A stretch of 64,000 bases of DNA from positions 352,423 through 416,422 of the forward strand of contig NZ_BOQP01000006.1 of the NCBI RefSeq assembly GCF_018332715.1, in the 5' to 3' direction. Below, in pieces: positions 51,045 to 60,005 of the stretch. The stretch comes from Winogradskya consettensis (lineage in GTDB: Bacteria; Actinomycetota; Actinomycetes; Mycobacteriales; Micromonosporaceae). Within the stretch, counting starts at the first letter, position 1; each line of letters begins with the position of its first letter. Below the pieces are notes generated by a model. That model was not told the DNA's origin, ran no database searches, and worked only from the letters and a program-made list of their open reading frames with translations. A program made the position numbers and the translations under genes.

Positions 51045-51506
51045 ATGACGTGGGCAATTGAGGAACGCGCCTGGAACGACCCGGCAGGAACCGCGCTCCG
51101 AGTCGCCCAGCGCTCCGAACTGGACGCCCGCTACGGCTGCGACGACCACGAACCGGGCACCGCACCATCAGCCGTGGACATCGACCTCTTCCTGGTAGCC
51201 ACCACACCCGATGGTCACCCCCTGGCCTGCGGAGCCCTCCGCCGCCTCGACGCCACGACCGCCGAGATCAAGCGCATGTACGCAACCCCGTCGTCCCGAG
51301 GCTCAGGCGTCGCGACAGCCCTGCTCCGAGCCCTGGAATCCGCCGCCACCCACCGCGGATGGACGACCCTCAAACTGGAAACAGGAACAGCCCAACCGGA
51401 CGCCGTCCGCTTCTACGAACGAGAGGGCTACACGGCCATCCCGCTCTTCGGCGCCTACGAAGGCTCAACCCAATCCCTCTGCTACGAACGCCACTTGGCG
51501 CCCTGA
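51045..51506 (+). CDS. GNAT acetyltransferase, TetR-controlled
   Basis: A 153-aa enzyme; ATG 51045 follows GGGGGG. The acetyl-CoA motif A is MYATPSSRGSGVATALLRALE (in part; RGSGVA pyrophosphate loop), motif B GYTAIPLFGAYEGS. It transfers acetyl from acetyl-CoA to an amine, possibly a toxic or antibiotic compound that also binds the TetR regulator. The substrate is not deducible. Confidence 0.85.
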   Translation: MTWAIEERAWNDPAGTALRVAQRSELDARYGCDDHEPGTAPSAVDIDLFLVATTPDGHPLACGALRRLDATTAEIKRMYATPSSRGSGVATALLRALESAATHRGWTTLKLETGTAQPDAVRFYEREGYTAIPLFGAYEGSTQSLCYERHLAP

Positions 51507-51522
51507 GCCGAACGGACCACGA

Positions 51523-51942
51523 TCAGGGCAACGCGACATGCTTGCTCACGTGCGGCCCATTCGGCCCGTTCCAGACCTCCACCTCAACGGAACTGACATC
51601 CTTCGGACTGAACGTCATCGTCGTGAAGTGGTCGCACACCTTGCCAACACCGCCGCTGCAGGTGCTCGTCTCCACCCAGACCACCTTGCTCCCCTGGTAG
51701 TACGAAGTCCGGCCGCGCGGAGCGTAACCATCTGCATTCAGGTCGAAGAGCTGGTAGACCGTGAAGATCTTGCCGGTGTCATTCTCGATCCAAACGTCCC
51801 CCTCGATCCGCGCACTCTTAGCCGCATTGGTCACCACAGAAGTCGTATACAGCTTCGCCCCCGACGCCTGAGCAGGCGAAGCCAACCCACCCCCGGCAAC
51901 AACCCCCACCACTGCCGCTACCACCATCAGTTTCCTGACCAC
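51523..51942 (-). CDS. Small secreted protein
   Basis: A 139-aa protein; GTG 51942 follows GGGGGAGG. Signal peptide about 1-27 (RKLMVVAAVVGVVAGGGLASPAQA). The mature domain is beta-rich with one likely disulfide (TSTCSGGVGKVCDHF). No family recognised. Possibly an extracellular binding domain. Confidence 0.7.
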   Translation of the reverse strand: MVRKLMVVAAVVGVVAGGGLASPAQASGAKLYTTSVVTNAAKSARIEGDVWIENDTGKIFTVYQLFDLNADGYAPRGRTSYYQGSKVVWVETSTCSGGVGKVCDHFTTMTFSPKDVSSVEVEVWNGPNGPHVSKHVALP

Positions 51943-52187
51943 CGCAACCTCCCCCACGAACCCAACTGAGCCCCACGAATGTAGATCAACTTTCATCCCG
52001 CCGATGCCCCGCGCACTCCCACCCCCCGATCCCTGCCCCCAGCCCGGCGGTTACTCCCGGCGCACCCCGCGCGGTCGGGATGTTGGTTGTGTAAGTGAGT
52101 TCGAGCGCCGCGTTCGGCGAGGCCGGTTCCGTGTCAGGTGCATCTGACCCGGTTGCCCGACCCTTCCTTGAGTTGCGATCCTCAACC

Positions 52188-52715
52188 GTGCGCAGATTGG
52201 TTGAACCTACGACTGAGTTCCACGCAGCATGGCTGGCGTCACGCGACGAGTGGGGCAACGGCGTCCATCAGCCCGGCAGTGGACTGCGGCCCCGCGACGA
52301 CATTGATTCGCCGGCCGGCTTCGCGCAGTGGGTAGCACGATTGCGACGCGAAGGAGACGAAAGCGTGCCGCCTGCGACAGGCTTGGTGCACGCTGCGTAT
52401 TGGTGGATCGTTGATGAAAAGGACACGGTCCTGGGTGCTATTTCGCTGCGATACGCGCTTACCGACTTCCTGCTGCAGGCAGCTGGCCACATCGGCTACA
52501 GCACCCGCCCGTCGGCGCGGGGTTGCGGCGTGGCGAGTTGGGCGCTCGGTGAGGCACTGGGTGCGGCCCGGCGACGACACCTTGCTTCGGTGCTGATCAC
52601 TTGCGACGAAGAGAACGCTGCATCAGCACGGGTGATCGAGAAGCATGGCGGAACACTCGAAGACGTGCGCGAAACCTCCATCAGGCTCAAGCGCCGCTAC
52701 TGGATTGCGCTTTAA
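52188..52715 (+). CDS. GNAT acetyltransferase (second)
   Basis: A 175-aa protein from GTG 52188; the frame extends to 52095 but the GNAT-type start VRRLVEPTTEFHAAWLA lies here. Motifs: VLGAISLRYAL, HIGYSTRPSARGCGVASWALGEAL (in part) with the Q/RxxGxG/A loop, and SARVIEKHGG. Substrate unknown. Codon use is slightly less GC-extreme than in the neighbours, consistent with transfer. Confidence 0.75.
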   Translation: MRRLVEPTTEFHAAWLASRDEWGNGVHQPGSGLRPRDDIDSPAGFAQWVARLRREGDESVPPATGLVHAAYWWIVDEKDTVLGAISLRYALTDFLLQAAGHIGYSTRPSARGCGVASWALGEALGAARRRHLASVLITCDEENAASARVIEKHGGTLEDVRETSIRLKRRYWIAL

Positions 52716-52889
52716 CGCCGATGGCCGCGTTTGCCTGTCGTCGCTGCCCGAAGCTGACCCCCGTGGGTCTGCTCTTTGATCTTGCTTTTGTACCGCTGAC
52801 CTTGGGTTTGTTCCCAAGTTCGAGAGCCACCGCAAGACGGTCCGGATCGAGCGAATTCAATGTCGGTCAATTTCGGCGCCACTGCCGGC

Positions 52890-53160
52890 GGCGGGAGCAC
52901 CGGCTGATCGGGACGGCGGTCCGCGACCAGATGACCTATCGAGGCTTCGTCACCCGACTACTGACGGCCAGATGCAAGACCAGACTCGGCGCCACTCCAA
53001 CCGTCGGATCAAGCCCGCCGCGTTCCCACGGACAAGACCTCGCACACCCTCAACTTCAATGCCAACCCGAACATCAACCCCGACGTAGTTCACACCCACC
53101 GCCTGCGACGGGGCGATAAGGGCCTACCGCTGCCTGATCAACGACTCCGATCCAAGTAAG
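52890..53160 (+). pseudogene. IS21-family istB relic
   Basis: Conserved IstB pieces appear in different frames: RDQMTYRGFVTRLL (about 52916-52970), then RRHSNRRIKPAAFPR, then NFNANPNINPDVVHT and KGLPL with CLINDSDPSK in yet another frame. These match the IstB stretch leading to the Walker A (CLIGDSGTGKS). At least two frameshifts and the loss of the Walker A and rest of the ATPase show a dead fragment. It stops at about 53160, where inverted repeat copy B and its 45-bp tandem units begin. Confidence 0.75.
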
Positions 53161-53283
53161 CCACCACCGAATCCCCCCACAGCACCCACCCAGCGACCGA
53201 AATAAGCCGCCACCGAATCCCCCACAGCACCCACCCAGCGACCGAAATAAGCCGCCACCGAATCCCCCACAGCACCCACCGCA
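53158..53283. repeat. 45-bp tandem repeat, about 2.7 units
   Basis: Units begin at 53158, 53204 and 53249 (AAGCCRCCACCGAATCCCCC, then ACAGCACCCACCCAGCGACC). The first is 46 bp because of an extra C. Inverted repeat copy A carries one diverged version of the same unit, so it was amplified in copy B. Confidence 0.9.
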
Positions 53284-53324
53284 CCGCGGGGCCTCCGGGG
53301 GCTCGGCCCCCGGAGCAAAATGCG

Positions 53325-53368
53325 AAAAAACCCCCGCCCACCTTCCGCAAGGAAGTGGGCAGGGGTTT
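53325..53368 (-). terminator. Terminator of tRNA-fMet copy B
   Basis: On the minus strand ACCCCTGCCCACTTCC pairs with GGAAGGTGGGCGGGGG around TTGC and is followed by TTTTTT. It is nearly identical to the copy A terminator. Confidence 0.95.
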
Positions 53369-53377
53369 CCTGTTTTG

Positions 53378-53451
53378 TAGCGGGGACAGGATTTGAACCT
53401 GCGACCTCTGGGTTATGAGCCCAGCGAGCTACCGAGCTGCTCCACCCCGCG
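53378..53451 (-). tRNA. tRNA-fMet (CAT), copy B
   Basis: Same 74-nt sequence as copy A on the opposite strand. Upstream on the minus strand, TTGCGG and TAGTGT spaced 18 bp may form its promoter. Two initiator tRNA genes so close and inverted suggest duplication with the intervening segment. Confidence 0.96.
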
Positions 53452-53571
53452 TCGGTTTCTAAACACTAGCGCGAACGGCATGTGAACCGCAAAACGACCC
53501 GGCGTAACGCACGCCACACACGCCTGCAGCCCGCCGGAAATCCGACGGGCTGCAGGTCAGAACGCGGGGTG

Positions 53572-56500
53572 CTAACCGCCTGTGCTGGCCGATGGGGCCG
53601 GCGCGGAGGGCGGTGTTGATGCCGGCGTGGAGGCTGGCGTGGTGGGGGCGGTCGACGGCGTGACGGTGCCGTTGGCTGCCTTGGAGGCGTTTTCGAAGTT
53701 GGTCATGGCGGTGTCGAGGGCCTGCAACGCCGTCCCGTAGCGGGCGAAGTCGCCGGCCTGCTGCGCCGCCTTGACCTCGGCGATGGCCTTGTCGAGCGCC
53801 GTCGCCGCCTCCGCGAGCTGCGGGGTCAGCGCGGTGCCGCCCGTTGTCGGCGGCGTCGTCGTACCCGTGTTGCCCGGTGTTGTCGTCGTGGGGCCCTGTT
53901 TCTTGCCCTGGTCGACGAGGGCGGCGAGGCCTTCCTCCAGCGAGTTGGCCAGCACGACGTACTTGCCGCCGTCCCCGTAGGACATCAGGACCTTCTGCAG
54001 CAACGGCGCGGCGTTGGTCTGCTGGCTGCTCTTCACGTAGACCGGTTCGACGTAGAGCATGCCCTTGCCCACCGGTAGCGCGATCAGGTTGCCGAACAGG
54101 ACCGTGGCCTGGTTGTTCGTCTGGAGCAGGTTGAGCTCCGGTCTGACCGTGCCGTTGTTGGTCATCCGTTGATGGACCTGGGCGGGTCCTGGGATGGCCG
54201 TCTCATCGGGTAGTTCGAGCACTTCCAGCCGGGGTTTGCCGTCGACGTACGAGCCTGAGATCAGCGCCGCGAGGTTCTCGCGTTTGCTCGGGGTCACCGC
54301 GGACGTGATCTGGAAGCGGGTGGAGTCCTGCCCCGGCAGCTGCACGTTCAGGTAGTACGGCGGCTGCTTGCTGTTCTCCGAGCCGTCCGGCGTGTTCGGC
54401 ACCGCCCAGAAGTCGTTACCCGTGAAGAAGTCCTGGGGCTTGGTGACGTGGAAGCGGGTCAGCAGGTTGCGCTGCACCTTGAACATGTCGGCCGGGTAGC
54501 GGAAGTGGTCCGCGAGCGCCTGCGGGATCTCCGACTTCGGCTTGATCAGGTCGCCGCCGAAGGCCTTGTTCCACGCCTTGAGCACCGGGTCCTGGTCGTC
54601 GAACTCGTAGAGGGTGACCGTGCCGTCGTACGCGTCGACGGTCGCCTTCACCGAGTTGCGCATGTAGTTGATGTTGTCCCGGGCGAGCGCGAACGTGCCC
54701 TGGTTGGTGAGCTCGTCGCGGGTCTCTTCCGCCAGGTTGATCCGCTGCGCGTACGGGTACGTCGCCGCGGTCGTGTAGCCGTCGAGAATCCACTGGATCT
54801 TCCCGTCGACCACGGCCGGGTACGGGTCTCCGTCTATGGTCAGGAACGGCGCGACCTTCTCCACGCGGGAGCGCGGGTCCCGCACGTACATGAGCTTGGA
54901 GTCCTTGTTGACCGCGTCCGACAGCACGAAGTTGCTCTCGGTGTTCTTGATCGCGAAGACGAGCCGGCGGAACATCGACCCGATCGGCACACCACCCTTG
55001 CCCTCGTACGTGTAACGCTGCTCGGCGTCACTGTCGTTGGGCTGCGGGCGGTCGAACTCGGTCTTCTTCGTGGCGCTCTCCTGGCCCACGATGGCGTACT
55101 CCGTGGACTGCTCGCCGTAGTAGATGCGCGGCTGGTCGACCTTGATCTGGTCGGTCGACGAGGACGCGCAGTTGGCCGCCTGACTGCCGGCGGTGCCGAG
55201 CGAGCCGGAGACGAAGACCGGCAGGCCGCCGCAGGACTCGTTGGCAGGGGCCGCCACCAGGCCGTACCCGTGGGTGAAGACCGTGTGCCGGTTGAGCCAG
55301 TTCTGCTGCTGGGTGGTCAGCGCCTGGTCGTTGATCTCCCGGACGCCGACGACGTAGTCCTGCGTCTTCTTGTCGATCTCGTAACGGTCGACATCCAGCT
55401 TGGGCCCGAAGTCGTAGAAGCCGCGGACCTGCTGCGACTGCGTGAACGCCTCGGAGACCAGCTGCGGGTCGATCACCCGGACGTTCTGCGCGCTGGGATT
55501 CGACGCGAGGTCGGTCGGCGGCACGACACTGTCGGCGCTGTACGGGGTTACCTGCGTGCCTTCGATGCCGAAGGCGGCTCTGGTCGCCGCGATGGAGCGC
55601 GAGATGTATGGCGCTTCCTTGTCCGCCAGGCTCGGCTTGACCTGGAAGTTCTGCACGGCGAGCGGGTAGACGCCGCCGATCGCGACCGCGGAGATGGCGA
55701 GCAGAGCGAGGGAGACGCCCGGCCAGACCAGGTTTCGCATGATCGCGTTGGAGAACACGATGATGGCGATCGCGACCACGATCGAGATGTAGGCCAGGAT
55801 CTCCTTGGCCGGTAGCAGCGCGTTGACGTCGGTGTAGCCCGCGCCGTACAGGTCGGGTGAGACGTGCTGCTCCAGCAGCAGCGCCCGGCGGTCCAGGATG
55901 TACGCGACCGCCTTGAGCAGCACGAAGAGCGCCACCAGCGTGGTCAGGTGGGCCCGCGCCGCCGTGGTCATCCGGTCGCCGACGCCCTGCAGACGCACGC
56001 CGCCGAAGATGTAGTGCACGGCGAGCGCGCCGATGACCGACAGCACCACCGCGGTGAAGGCCACGCCGAGCAGGTAGCGCAGCAACGGGTAGTCGAAGAC
56101 GTAGAAACCGACGTCCACGTTGAACTGCGGATCCTTCACGCCGAACGGCACGGAATTCCGGAAGAGCATCCAGTCCTTCCACCGGGCCTGTCCGGAGAGC
56201 CCGGCGAAGAATCCGATGACGATGCCGATCACGGCGATCCAGGTGCCGAGGCGCGGCTGGATGACCATGCGATAGCGCTCGAGGGTGGCCTGCTCAGCCG
56301 AGTGCGGGCGCAGCAGTGGACGTAGCCGGTAGGCGAGATAGAGGTTGGCCGCGATGATCACTGCCATCGCGAGCCCGATCGCCAGGAAGAGCAGCAGGCG
56401 GGTCAGCAGGATGCCGGTGAACACCTGGGTCTTGTCGACCTCGGCAAACCACAGATAGTCGGTGTATTTGTCGATGCCCCAGCCGAGCAGCGTGAATAAG

Positions 56501-56577
56501 AGGAAGACCCCCACGAGGACGCCGACGGTCACGCGACCGCGACGGCTCATCCTCGGTAGGGGAGGACTGTTACGCAT
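53572..56577 (-). CDS. UPF0182 family membrane protein
   Basis: A very large actinobacterial membrane protein, 1001 aa from ATG 56577 (GTG 56595 gives 1007). Seven membrane helices within about residues 15-310, then a large extracytoplasmic domain (about 310-900) with FTHGYGLVAAP, IYYGEQSTEYAIVG and YVEPVYV. The C terminus (about 900-1001) has a coiled-coil (AATALDKAIAEVKAAQQAGDF, in part) and a Pro/Ser/Thr tail. Orthologues are Rv3193c and Rv0064. Function unknown. Confidence 0.93.
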   Translation of the reverse strand: MRNSPPLPRMSRRGRVTVGVLVGVFLLFTLLGWGIDKYTDYLWFAEVDKTQVFTGILLTRLLLFLAIGLAMAVIIAANLYLAYRLRPLLRPHSAEQATLERYRMVIQPRLGTWIAVIGIVIGFFAGLSGQARWKDWMLFRNSVPFGVKDPQFNVDVGFYVFDYPLLRYLLGVAFTAVVLSVIGALAVHYIFGGVRLQGVGDRMTTAARAHLTTLVALFVLLKAVAYILDRRALLLEQHVSPDLYGAGYTDVNALLPAKEILAYISIVVAIAIIVFSNAIMRNLVWPGVSLALLAISAVAIGGVYPLAVQNFQVKPSLADKEAPYISRSIAATRAAFGIEGTQVTPYSADSVVPPTDLASNPSAQNVRVIDPQLVSEAFTQSQQVRGFYDFGPKLDVDRYEIDKKTQDYVVGVREINDQALTTQQQNWLNRHTVFTHGYGLVAAPANESCGGLPVFVSGSLGTAGSQAANCASSSTDQIKVDQPRIYYGEQSTEYAIVGQESATKKTEFDRPQPNDSDAEQRYTYEGKGGVPIGSMFRRLVFAIKNTESNFVLSDAVNKDSKLMYVRDPRSRVEKVAPFLTIDGDPYPAVVDGKIQWILDGYTTAATYPYAQRINLAEETRDELTNQGTFALARDNINYMRNSVKATVDAYDGTVTLYEFDDQDPVLKAWNKAFGGDLIKPKSEIPQALADHFRYPADMFKVQRNLLTRFHVTKPQDFFTGNDFWAVPNTPDGSENSKQPPYYLNVQLPGQDSTRFQITSAVTPSKRENLAALISGSYVDGKPRLEVLELPDETAIPGPAQVHQRMTNNGTVRPELNLLQTNNQATVLFGNLIALPVGKGMLYVEPVYVKSSQQTNAAPLLQKVLMSYGDGGKYVVLANSLEEGLAALVDQGKKQGPTTTTPGNTGTTTPPTTGGTALTPQLAEAATALDKAIAEVKAAQQAGDFARYGTALQALDTAMTNFENASKAANGTVTPSTAPTTPASTPASTPPSAPAPSASTGG

Positions 56578-56652
56578 GACCAACGTGAACCCCACAAAGT
56601 CTCAAGACCGGTTCTTCACTTTAGGATGTTGCGTTGTTCCGCTCGGGGCGCC

Positions 56653-56661
56653 TGTGGATAA
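56653..56661. promoter_or_regulatory. DnaA-box match between the PDZ gene and UPF0182
   Basis: TGTGGATAA is a perfect reverse complement of the DnaA consensus TTATCCACA, in the gap of about 85 bp between two minus-strand genes. A single box is weak evidence on its own. Confidence 0.35.
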
Positions 56662-56664
56662 CTC

Positions 56665-57693
56665 TCACGAGGCTGTGCACGGCTTGGGCGTACCGCCGCT
56701 GGTAAAGGTCTGAAGAGCACTGAGCGCGTCGTCGACAGTGGCGACCTCAGCCATCGGCAGGCCGTCGACTTTGTTCTGCAGTGCTTCGGCGCAGTTGTCG
56801 ATCGGGACCAGGAAAAGCTTGGCGCCGGAGTTTTTGGCGCCCACGAGCTTCTGCGGGATGCCGCCGATCGGTCCGACGTTTCCCTCGTCGTCGATGGTGC
56901 CCGTACCCGCGATGATCTTCCCGCCCGTGAGGTCTTCCGGCTTGAGCTTGTCGATGATGCCCAGGGTGAACATCAGACCCGCGCTCGGTCCGCCGATCTC
57001 GTCCAGGTCGATCGAAACGGTGAACGGGTGGGGCTGCTTCTTGTCGATGGAGACACCGATGCGCGGCGTGTCGCTGCCCTCGGCCGCCTTCGTCTTGATC
57101 TTGGCGGTTTCGGACTTGCCGGCCCGGGTGTAGGAGACGGTCAGCGTAGTCCCCGCGGGCTTGGCCTGCACGAGCTGCGTGAGCTTGTCCGGGCTGGTGA
57201 CCTCGGTGCCGTCGACGGCGGTGATGATGTCGTCCTCGCGCAACACGCCGACAGCCGCGCCGCCGGCCGCGACCTGTGTCACAAAAGTCTGCAGCGGATA
57301 ACCCAGCTTGCGCAGCGCCACGGTCACAGCGCTGTTCTGCGACAGCGTGAACTCCTCGGCGTTCTGCTGCTCGACCTGCTTCTCGCTCTGGTCCGGCGGG
57401 TAGATCAATTCACGCGGCACGACGGCCTGCTCGTTGCTCAACCAGCCCCGGATCGCCCAGACGAGCTCCACGCTGGGCTGCACTCCGACCGTGGTCAGGC
57501 GCAGTTGACCCGTACTCGTGGTGGTCTGCGCCTTCGTCACCTGAATGACCTCTTTGCCGTTGTCCGAACCGAGGGTGTTGACCGTCGGACCGGGCTTGAG
57601 AACCACGTACGGCAGGGGGAAGGCCATGACTCCGACTGCCAGCAGTGCGGTGATCAGGGCGCCGAGGATGACCGTGACACCGCGACGTCTCAT
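56665..57693 (-). CDS. PDZ-domain Lon-like serine protease (YlbL family)
   Basis: A 342-aa membrane-anchored protease (ATG 57693). N-terminal signal anchor (about 5-28), then YVVLKPGPTVNTLG. PDZ domain at about 130-215 (VAAGGAAVGVLREDDIITAVDG, in part). The S16 protease domain has the catalytic Ser in GGPSAGLMFTLG (about 248) and Lys in PQKLVGAKNSGA (about 293). Orthologue of Rv3194c. Likely acts on envelope proteins. Confidence 0.9.
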   Translation of the reverse strand: MRRRGVTVILGALITALLAVGVMAFPLPYVVLKPGPTVNTLGSDNGKEVIQVTKAQTTTSTGQLRLTTVGVQPSVELVWAIRGWLSNEQAVVPRELIYPPDQSEKQVEQQNAEEFTLSQNSAVTVALRKLGYPLQTFVTQVAAGGAAVGVLREDDIITAVDGTEVTSPDKLTQLVQAKPAGTTLTVSYTRAGKSETAKIKTKAAEGSDTPRIGVSIDKKQPHPFTVSIDLDEIGGPSAGLMFTLGIIDKLKPEDLTGGKIIAGTGTIDDEGNVGPIGGIPQKLVGAKNSGAKLFLVPIDNCAEALQNKVDGLPMAEVATVDDALSALQTFTSGGTPKPCTAS

Positions 57694-57783
57694 GCGCGTG
57701 ACCGTACCAACCGACCCTGAGTTCTCTCTGAGCTGACACCGGCATTGGGCACGAAGGCCGATTTCGCGCGTACCGTTGGGGAC

Positions 57784-59043
57784 GTGCCTGATATCCCGTT
57801 CGGCTTCAGCCTGCCGGGCGCGCAGCCGCCCGATCCCTCCGACCCGCAGCAGATGCAGCAGTTCATGAATCAGCTGCAGCAGATGTTCGCCGCGCCTGGA
57901 AGTGGCCCGGTCAACTGGGATCTGGCCCGCCAGGTGGCGGCCAGCCAGCTGAGCGCGACCGGCGACCCAGCGGTCAACATGTATGAGCACAATGCGGTCT
58001 CCGAGGCGCTGCGCCTCGCTGACCTGTGGCTCGACCCGGTGACCGCGATGCCCTCGGGCATCCGTGACGCGACCGCCTGGAACAGAAACGAGTGGGTCTA
58101 CAACACACTCGACGTCTGGAAAAAGCTGTGCGACCCGATCGCGGGCCGCATGGTGGGTGCGATGGGCGATCTCGTCCCCGAGGAGGCCCGTGCCCAGCTC
58201 GGCCCGATGCAGTCGATGGTGGCGACGCTCGGCGGCGCCCTCTTCGGCGGCCAGCTCGGCCAGGCGCTCGGCCAGCTCGCAGCGGAGGTCCTCTCCGCCG
58301 GCGACATCGGCCTCCCGCTCGGCCCGGCCGGCACGGCCGCGCTCGTCCCGGCCAACATCAAGGCCTACGGCGACGGCCTGGAGCTCCCCGAGGACCAGGT
58401 CCGCCTCTACGTAGCCCTCCGCGAGGCCGCCCACCAGCGCCTCTTCCAGCACGTCCCCTGGCTGCGAGCCCACGTGCTCAACGCCGTCGAGACCTACGCC
58501 AACGGCATCACGGTCAACCGGGAGGCGATCGAGGAGGCGATGAGCCGCGTCGACCCGCAGGACCCGGAGTCGATGCAGGCCATGGCACTCGAGGGCATCT
58601 TCACGCCCGAGGACACCCCGCAGCAGAAGGCGAGCCTGGCCCGCCTCGAAACAGCACTCGCCCTGGTCGAGGGCTGGGTCGGCCACGTGGTCGACAGCGC
58701 CGCGGGAGACCGCCTGCCCTCCGTGGGCGCCCTCGGCGAGGCGTTCCGGCGCCGGCGCGCAGCCGGCGGCCCCGCTGAGCAGACCTTCGCAGCCCTGGTC
58801 GGCCTCGAGCTCCGCCCCCGCCGCCTCCGCGAGGCGGGCGCGCTGTGGACGGCCGTCACCGACGCCCGCGGCGTGCAGGGCCGCGACGCCCTCTGGGATC
58901 ACCCCGACCTGCTGCCGACCGACGACGACTTCGCCGACCCGCAGAAGTTCGCCCAGGCCAAGCTCGACTGGGACATCTCCGAGCTCGACAACCTCGGCGA
59001 CGCGGGCCCATCCGAAGAACCAGACAAAAAAGACAAAGAATAA
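57784..59043 (+). CDS. DUF2342 zinc-dependent protease-like protein
   Basis: A 419-aa protein; GTG 57784 gives the family start VPDIPFGFSLPG. LFGGQLGQALGQLAAEVLS and LREAAHQRLFQHVPWLR (HExxH-like region with H in AAHQRL) fit the DUF2342 / F420-associated family. Orthologue of Rv3195. Divergent from the PDZ protease by about 90 bp. Protease activity is predicted from the family, not shown. Confidence 0.88.
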   Translation: MPDIPFGFSLPGAQPPDPSDPQQMQQFMNQLQQMFAAPGSGPVNWDLARQVAASQLSATGDPAVNMYEHNAVSEALRLADLWLDPVTAMPSGIRDATAWNRNEWVYNTLDVWKKLCDPIAGRMVGAMGDLVPEEARAQLGPMQSMVATLGGALFGGQLGQALGQLAAEVLSAGDIGLPLGPAGTAALVPANIKAYGDGLELPEDQVRLYVALREAAHQRLFQHVPWLRAHVLNAVETYANGITVNREAIEEAMSRVDPQDPESMQAMALEGIFTPEDTPQQKASLARLETALALVEGWVGHVVDSAAGDRLPSVGALGEAFRRRRAAGGPAEQTFAALVGLELRPRRLREAGALWTAVTDARGVQGRDALWDHPDLLPTDDDFADPQKFAQAKLDWDISELDNLGDAGPSEEPDKKDKE

Positions 59044-59163
59044 GCATGTCGTAGCTCGGTGGGGGGTTGCAGACCGCAGCTCCCGCCGAGGTCGGTCCCG
59101 GCAACCCCAGGCGCCTTGCCGGCGCCTGAACGGGCTTGCCGGGCCCTCGGCCTGCGTAAGTGG

Positions 59164-59760
59164 CTAACCCCCGAGCAGCGCCCGGGTGTTCTCCCAGCCT
59201 TCCAACGCCATGTCGAGTGTCGAAAGATCCTCCGGCCCGCGCAACCGCCGCCACTCGGCCGTCGACTCCACCAGGCTGGGCTGCGGCGCCGTCCTGCGCA
59301 CCGTCATCGGCGTCGCGCTGTCAAGATCATGGTCGGTCAGCCACTCCGGCACGGGAAGCACCGAAGCCACGGCCATCAGCCCCTCGCCCCGCCCATTCGG
59401 CGCCACGGCGACAGGTTTGCTGCTCAGCGGTCGCAGGAGCTTCCCGAGGATCATCCCCGGCAGATCGGCCGCATCGGCCGCCAAAACGGCCCCTTGGTCA
59501 AATCCGGCCTGCTCAGCGGCCTTCAGAACGGGCAGCACGGTAGCCGTCGCCACCTCGAAGATCGGCATCCCCGGCCAGGCGATCTCCCGGGCAAGCTCGA
59601 GATCGGCCGAGACCGCAGCGATGGCCGGCTCCGCCTGAGCCAGCCGAGCAAGCAGATCCACCACGTCCTCAGCCAGCGCAGCCCGCCATTTCAGCAGGTC
59701 AACCCCCGGCGGACTCCACGCAACGGGGATCAGCAACGCCACCACGACACGTCTGGTCAC
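59164..59760 (-). CDS. NTP-transferase-like protein (MobA/CofC-like)
   Basis: A 198-aa protein; GTG 59760. GAVLAADAADLPGMILGKLL resembles the D-x-D metal loop of MobA/CofC-type nucleotidyltransferases, and VAVAPNGRGEGLMAV the following segment. The usual N-terminal glycine loop is missing, so identity is uncertain. Convergent with DUF2342. Confidence 0.55.
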   Translation of the reverse strand: MTRRVVVALLIPVAWSPPGVDLLKWRAALAEDVVDLLARLAQAEPAIAAVSADLELAREIAWPGMPIFEVATATVLPVLKAAEQAGFDQGAVLAADAADLPGMILGKLLRPLSSKPVAVAPNGRGEGLMAVASVLPVPEWLTDHDLDSATPMTVRRTAPQPSLVESTAEWRRLRGPEDLSTLDMALEGWENTRALLGG

Positions 59761-59849
59761 GCCGTGAAGGCTAACCCGCCGCCCCAGCTCACCCGAACCA
59801 GCTCCACAGCCGTCGGCCTCTTCGCCCGTCGACCCCTTGCTCGTTTGCG

Positions 59850-60004
59850 TCTACAGCCCGTTGGCGTCTTACAGCCGTTGGCCTCTCACAGCCGTCGGCC
59901 TCTCACAGCCGTCGGCCTCTCACAGCCGTCGGCCTCTCACAGCCGTCGGCCTCTCACAGCCGTCGGCCTCTCACAGCCGTCGGCCTCTCACAGCCGTCGG
60001 CCTC
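59850..60004. repeat. 17-bp tandem repeat, seven identical units
   Basis: TCACAGCCGTCGGCCTC repeats exactly at 59886, 59903, 59920, 59937, 59954, 59971 and 59988; two degenerate units precede it from 59850. The array ends at the stop codon of the M48 gene, whose last codons (TCAGTCGTCGGCCAG on the + strand) resemble the unit. The period is not a multiple of three, so it is non-coding. Confidence 0.95.
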
Positions 60005-60005
60005 T

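Larger units (their letters stand above)
53165..53451. repeat. Inverted repeat copy B (tRNA + terminator + flank)
   Basis: Reverse-complement counterpart of 47469-47690. The tRNA is identical; the terminator, the CCGGGGGC hairpin and the flank differ by few bases. The two copies face each other across about 5.9 kb. Confidence 0.95.

Noticed and set aside
54448..55815. 455-codon frame antisense to UPF0182
   Set aside because: Val/Arg/Leu-rich shadow of a well-supported gene.
57694..58902. N-terminal extension of the PDZ protease to 745 aa
   Set aside because: The extension is antisense to the DUF2342 gene. The signal anchor MRRRGVTVILGALI begins at 57693.
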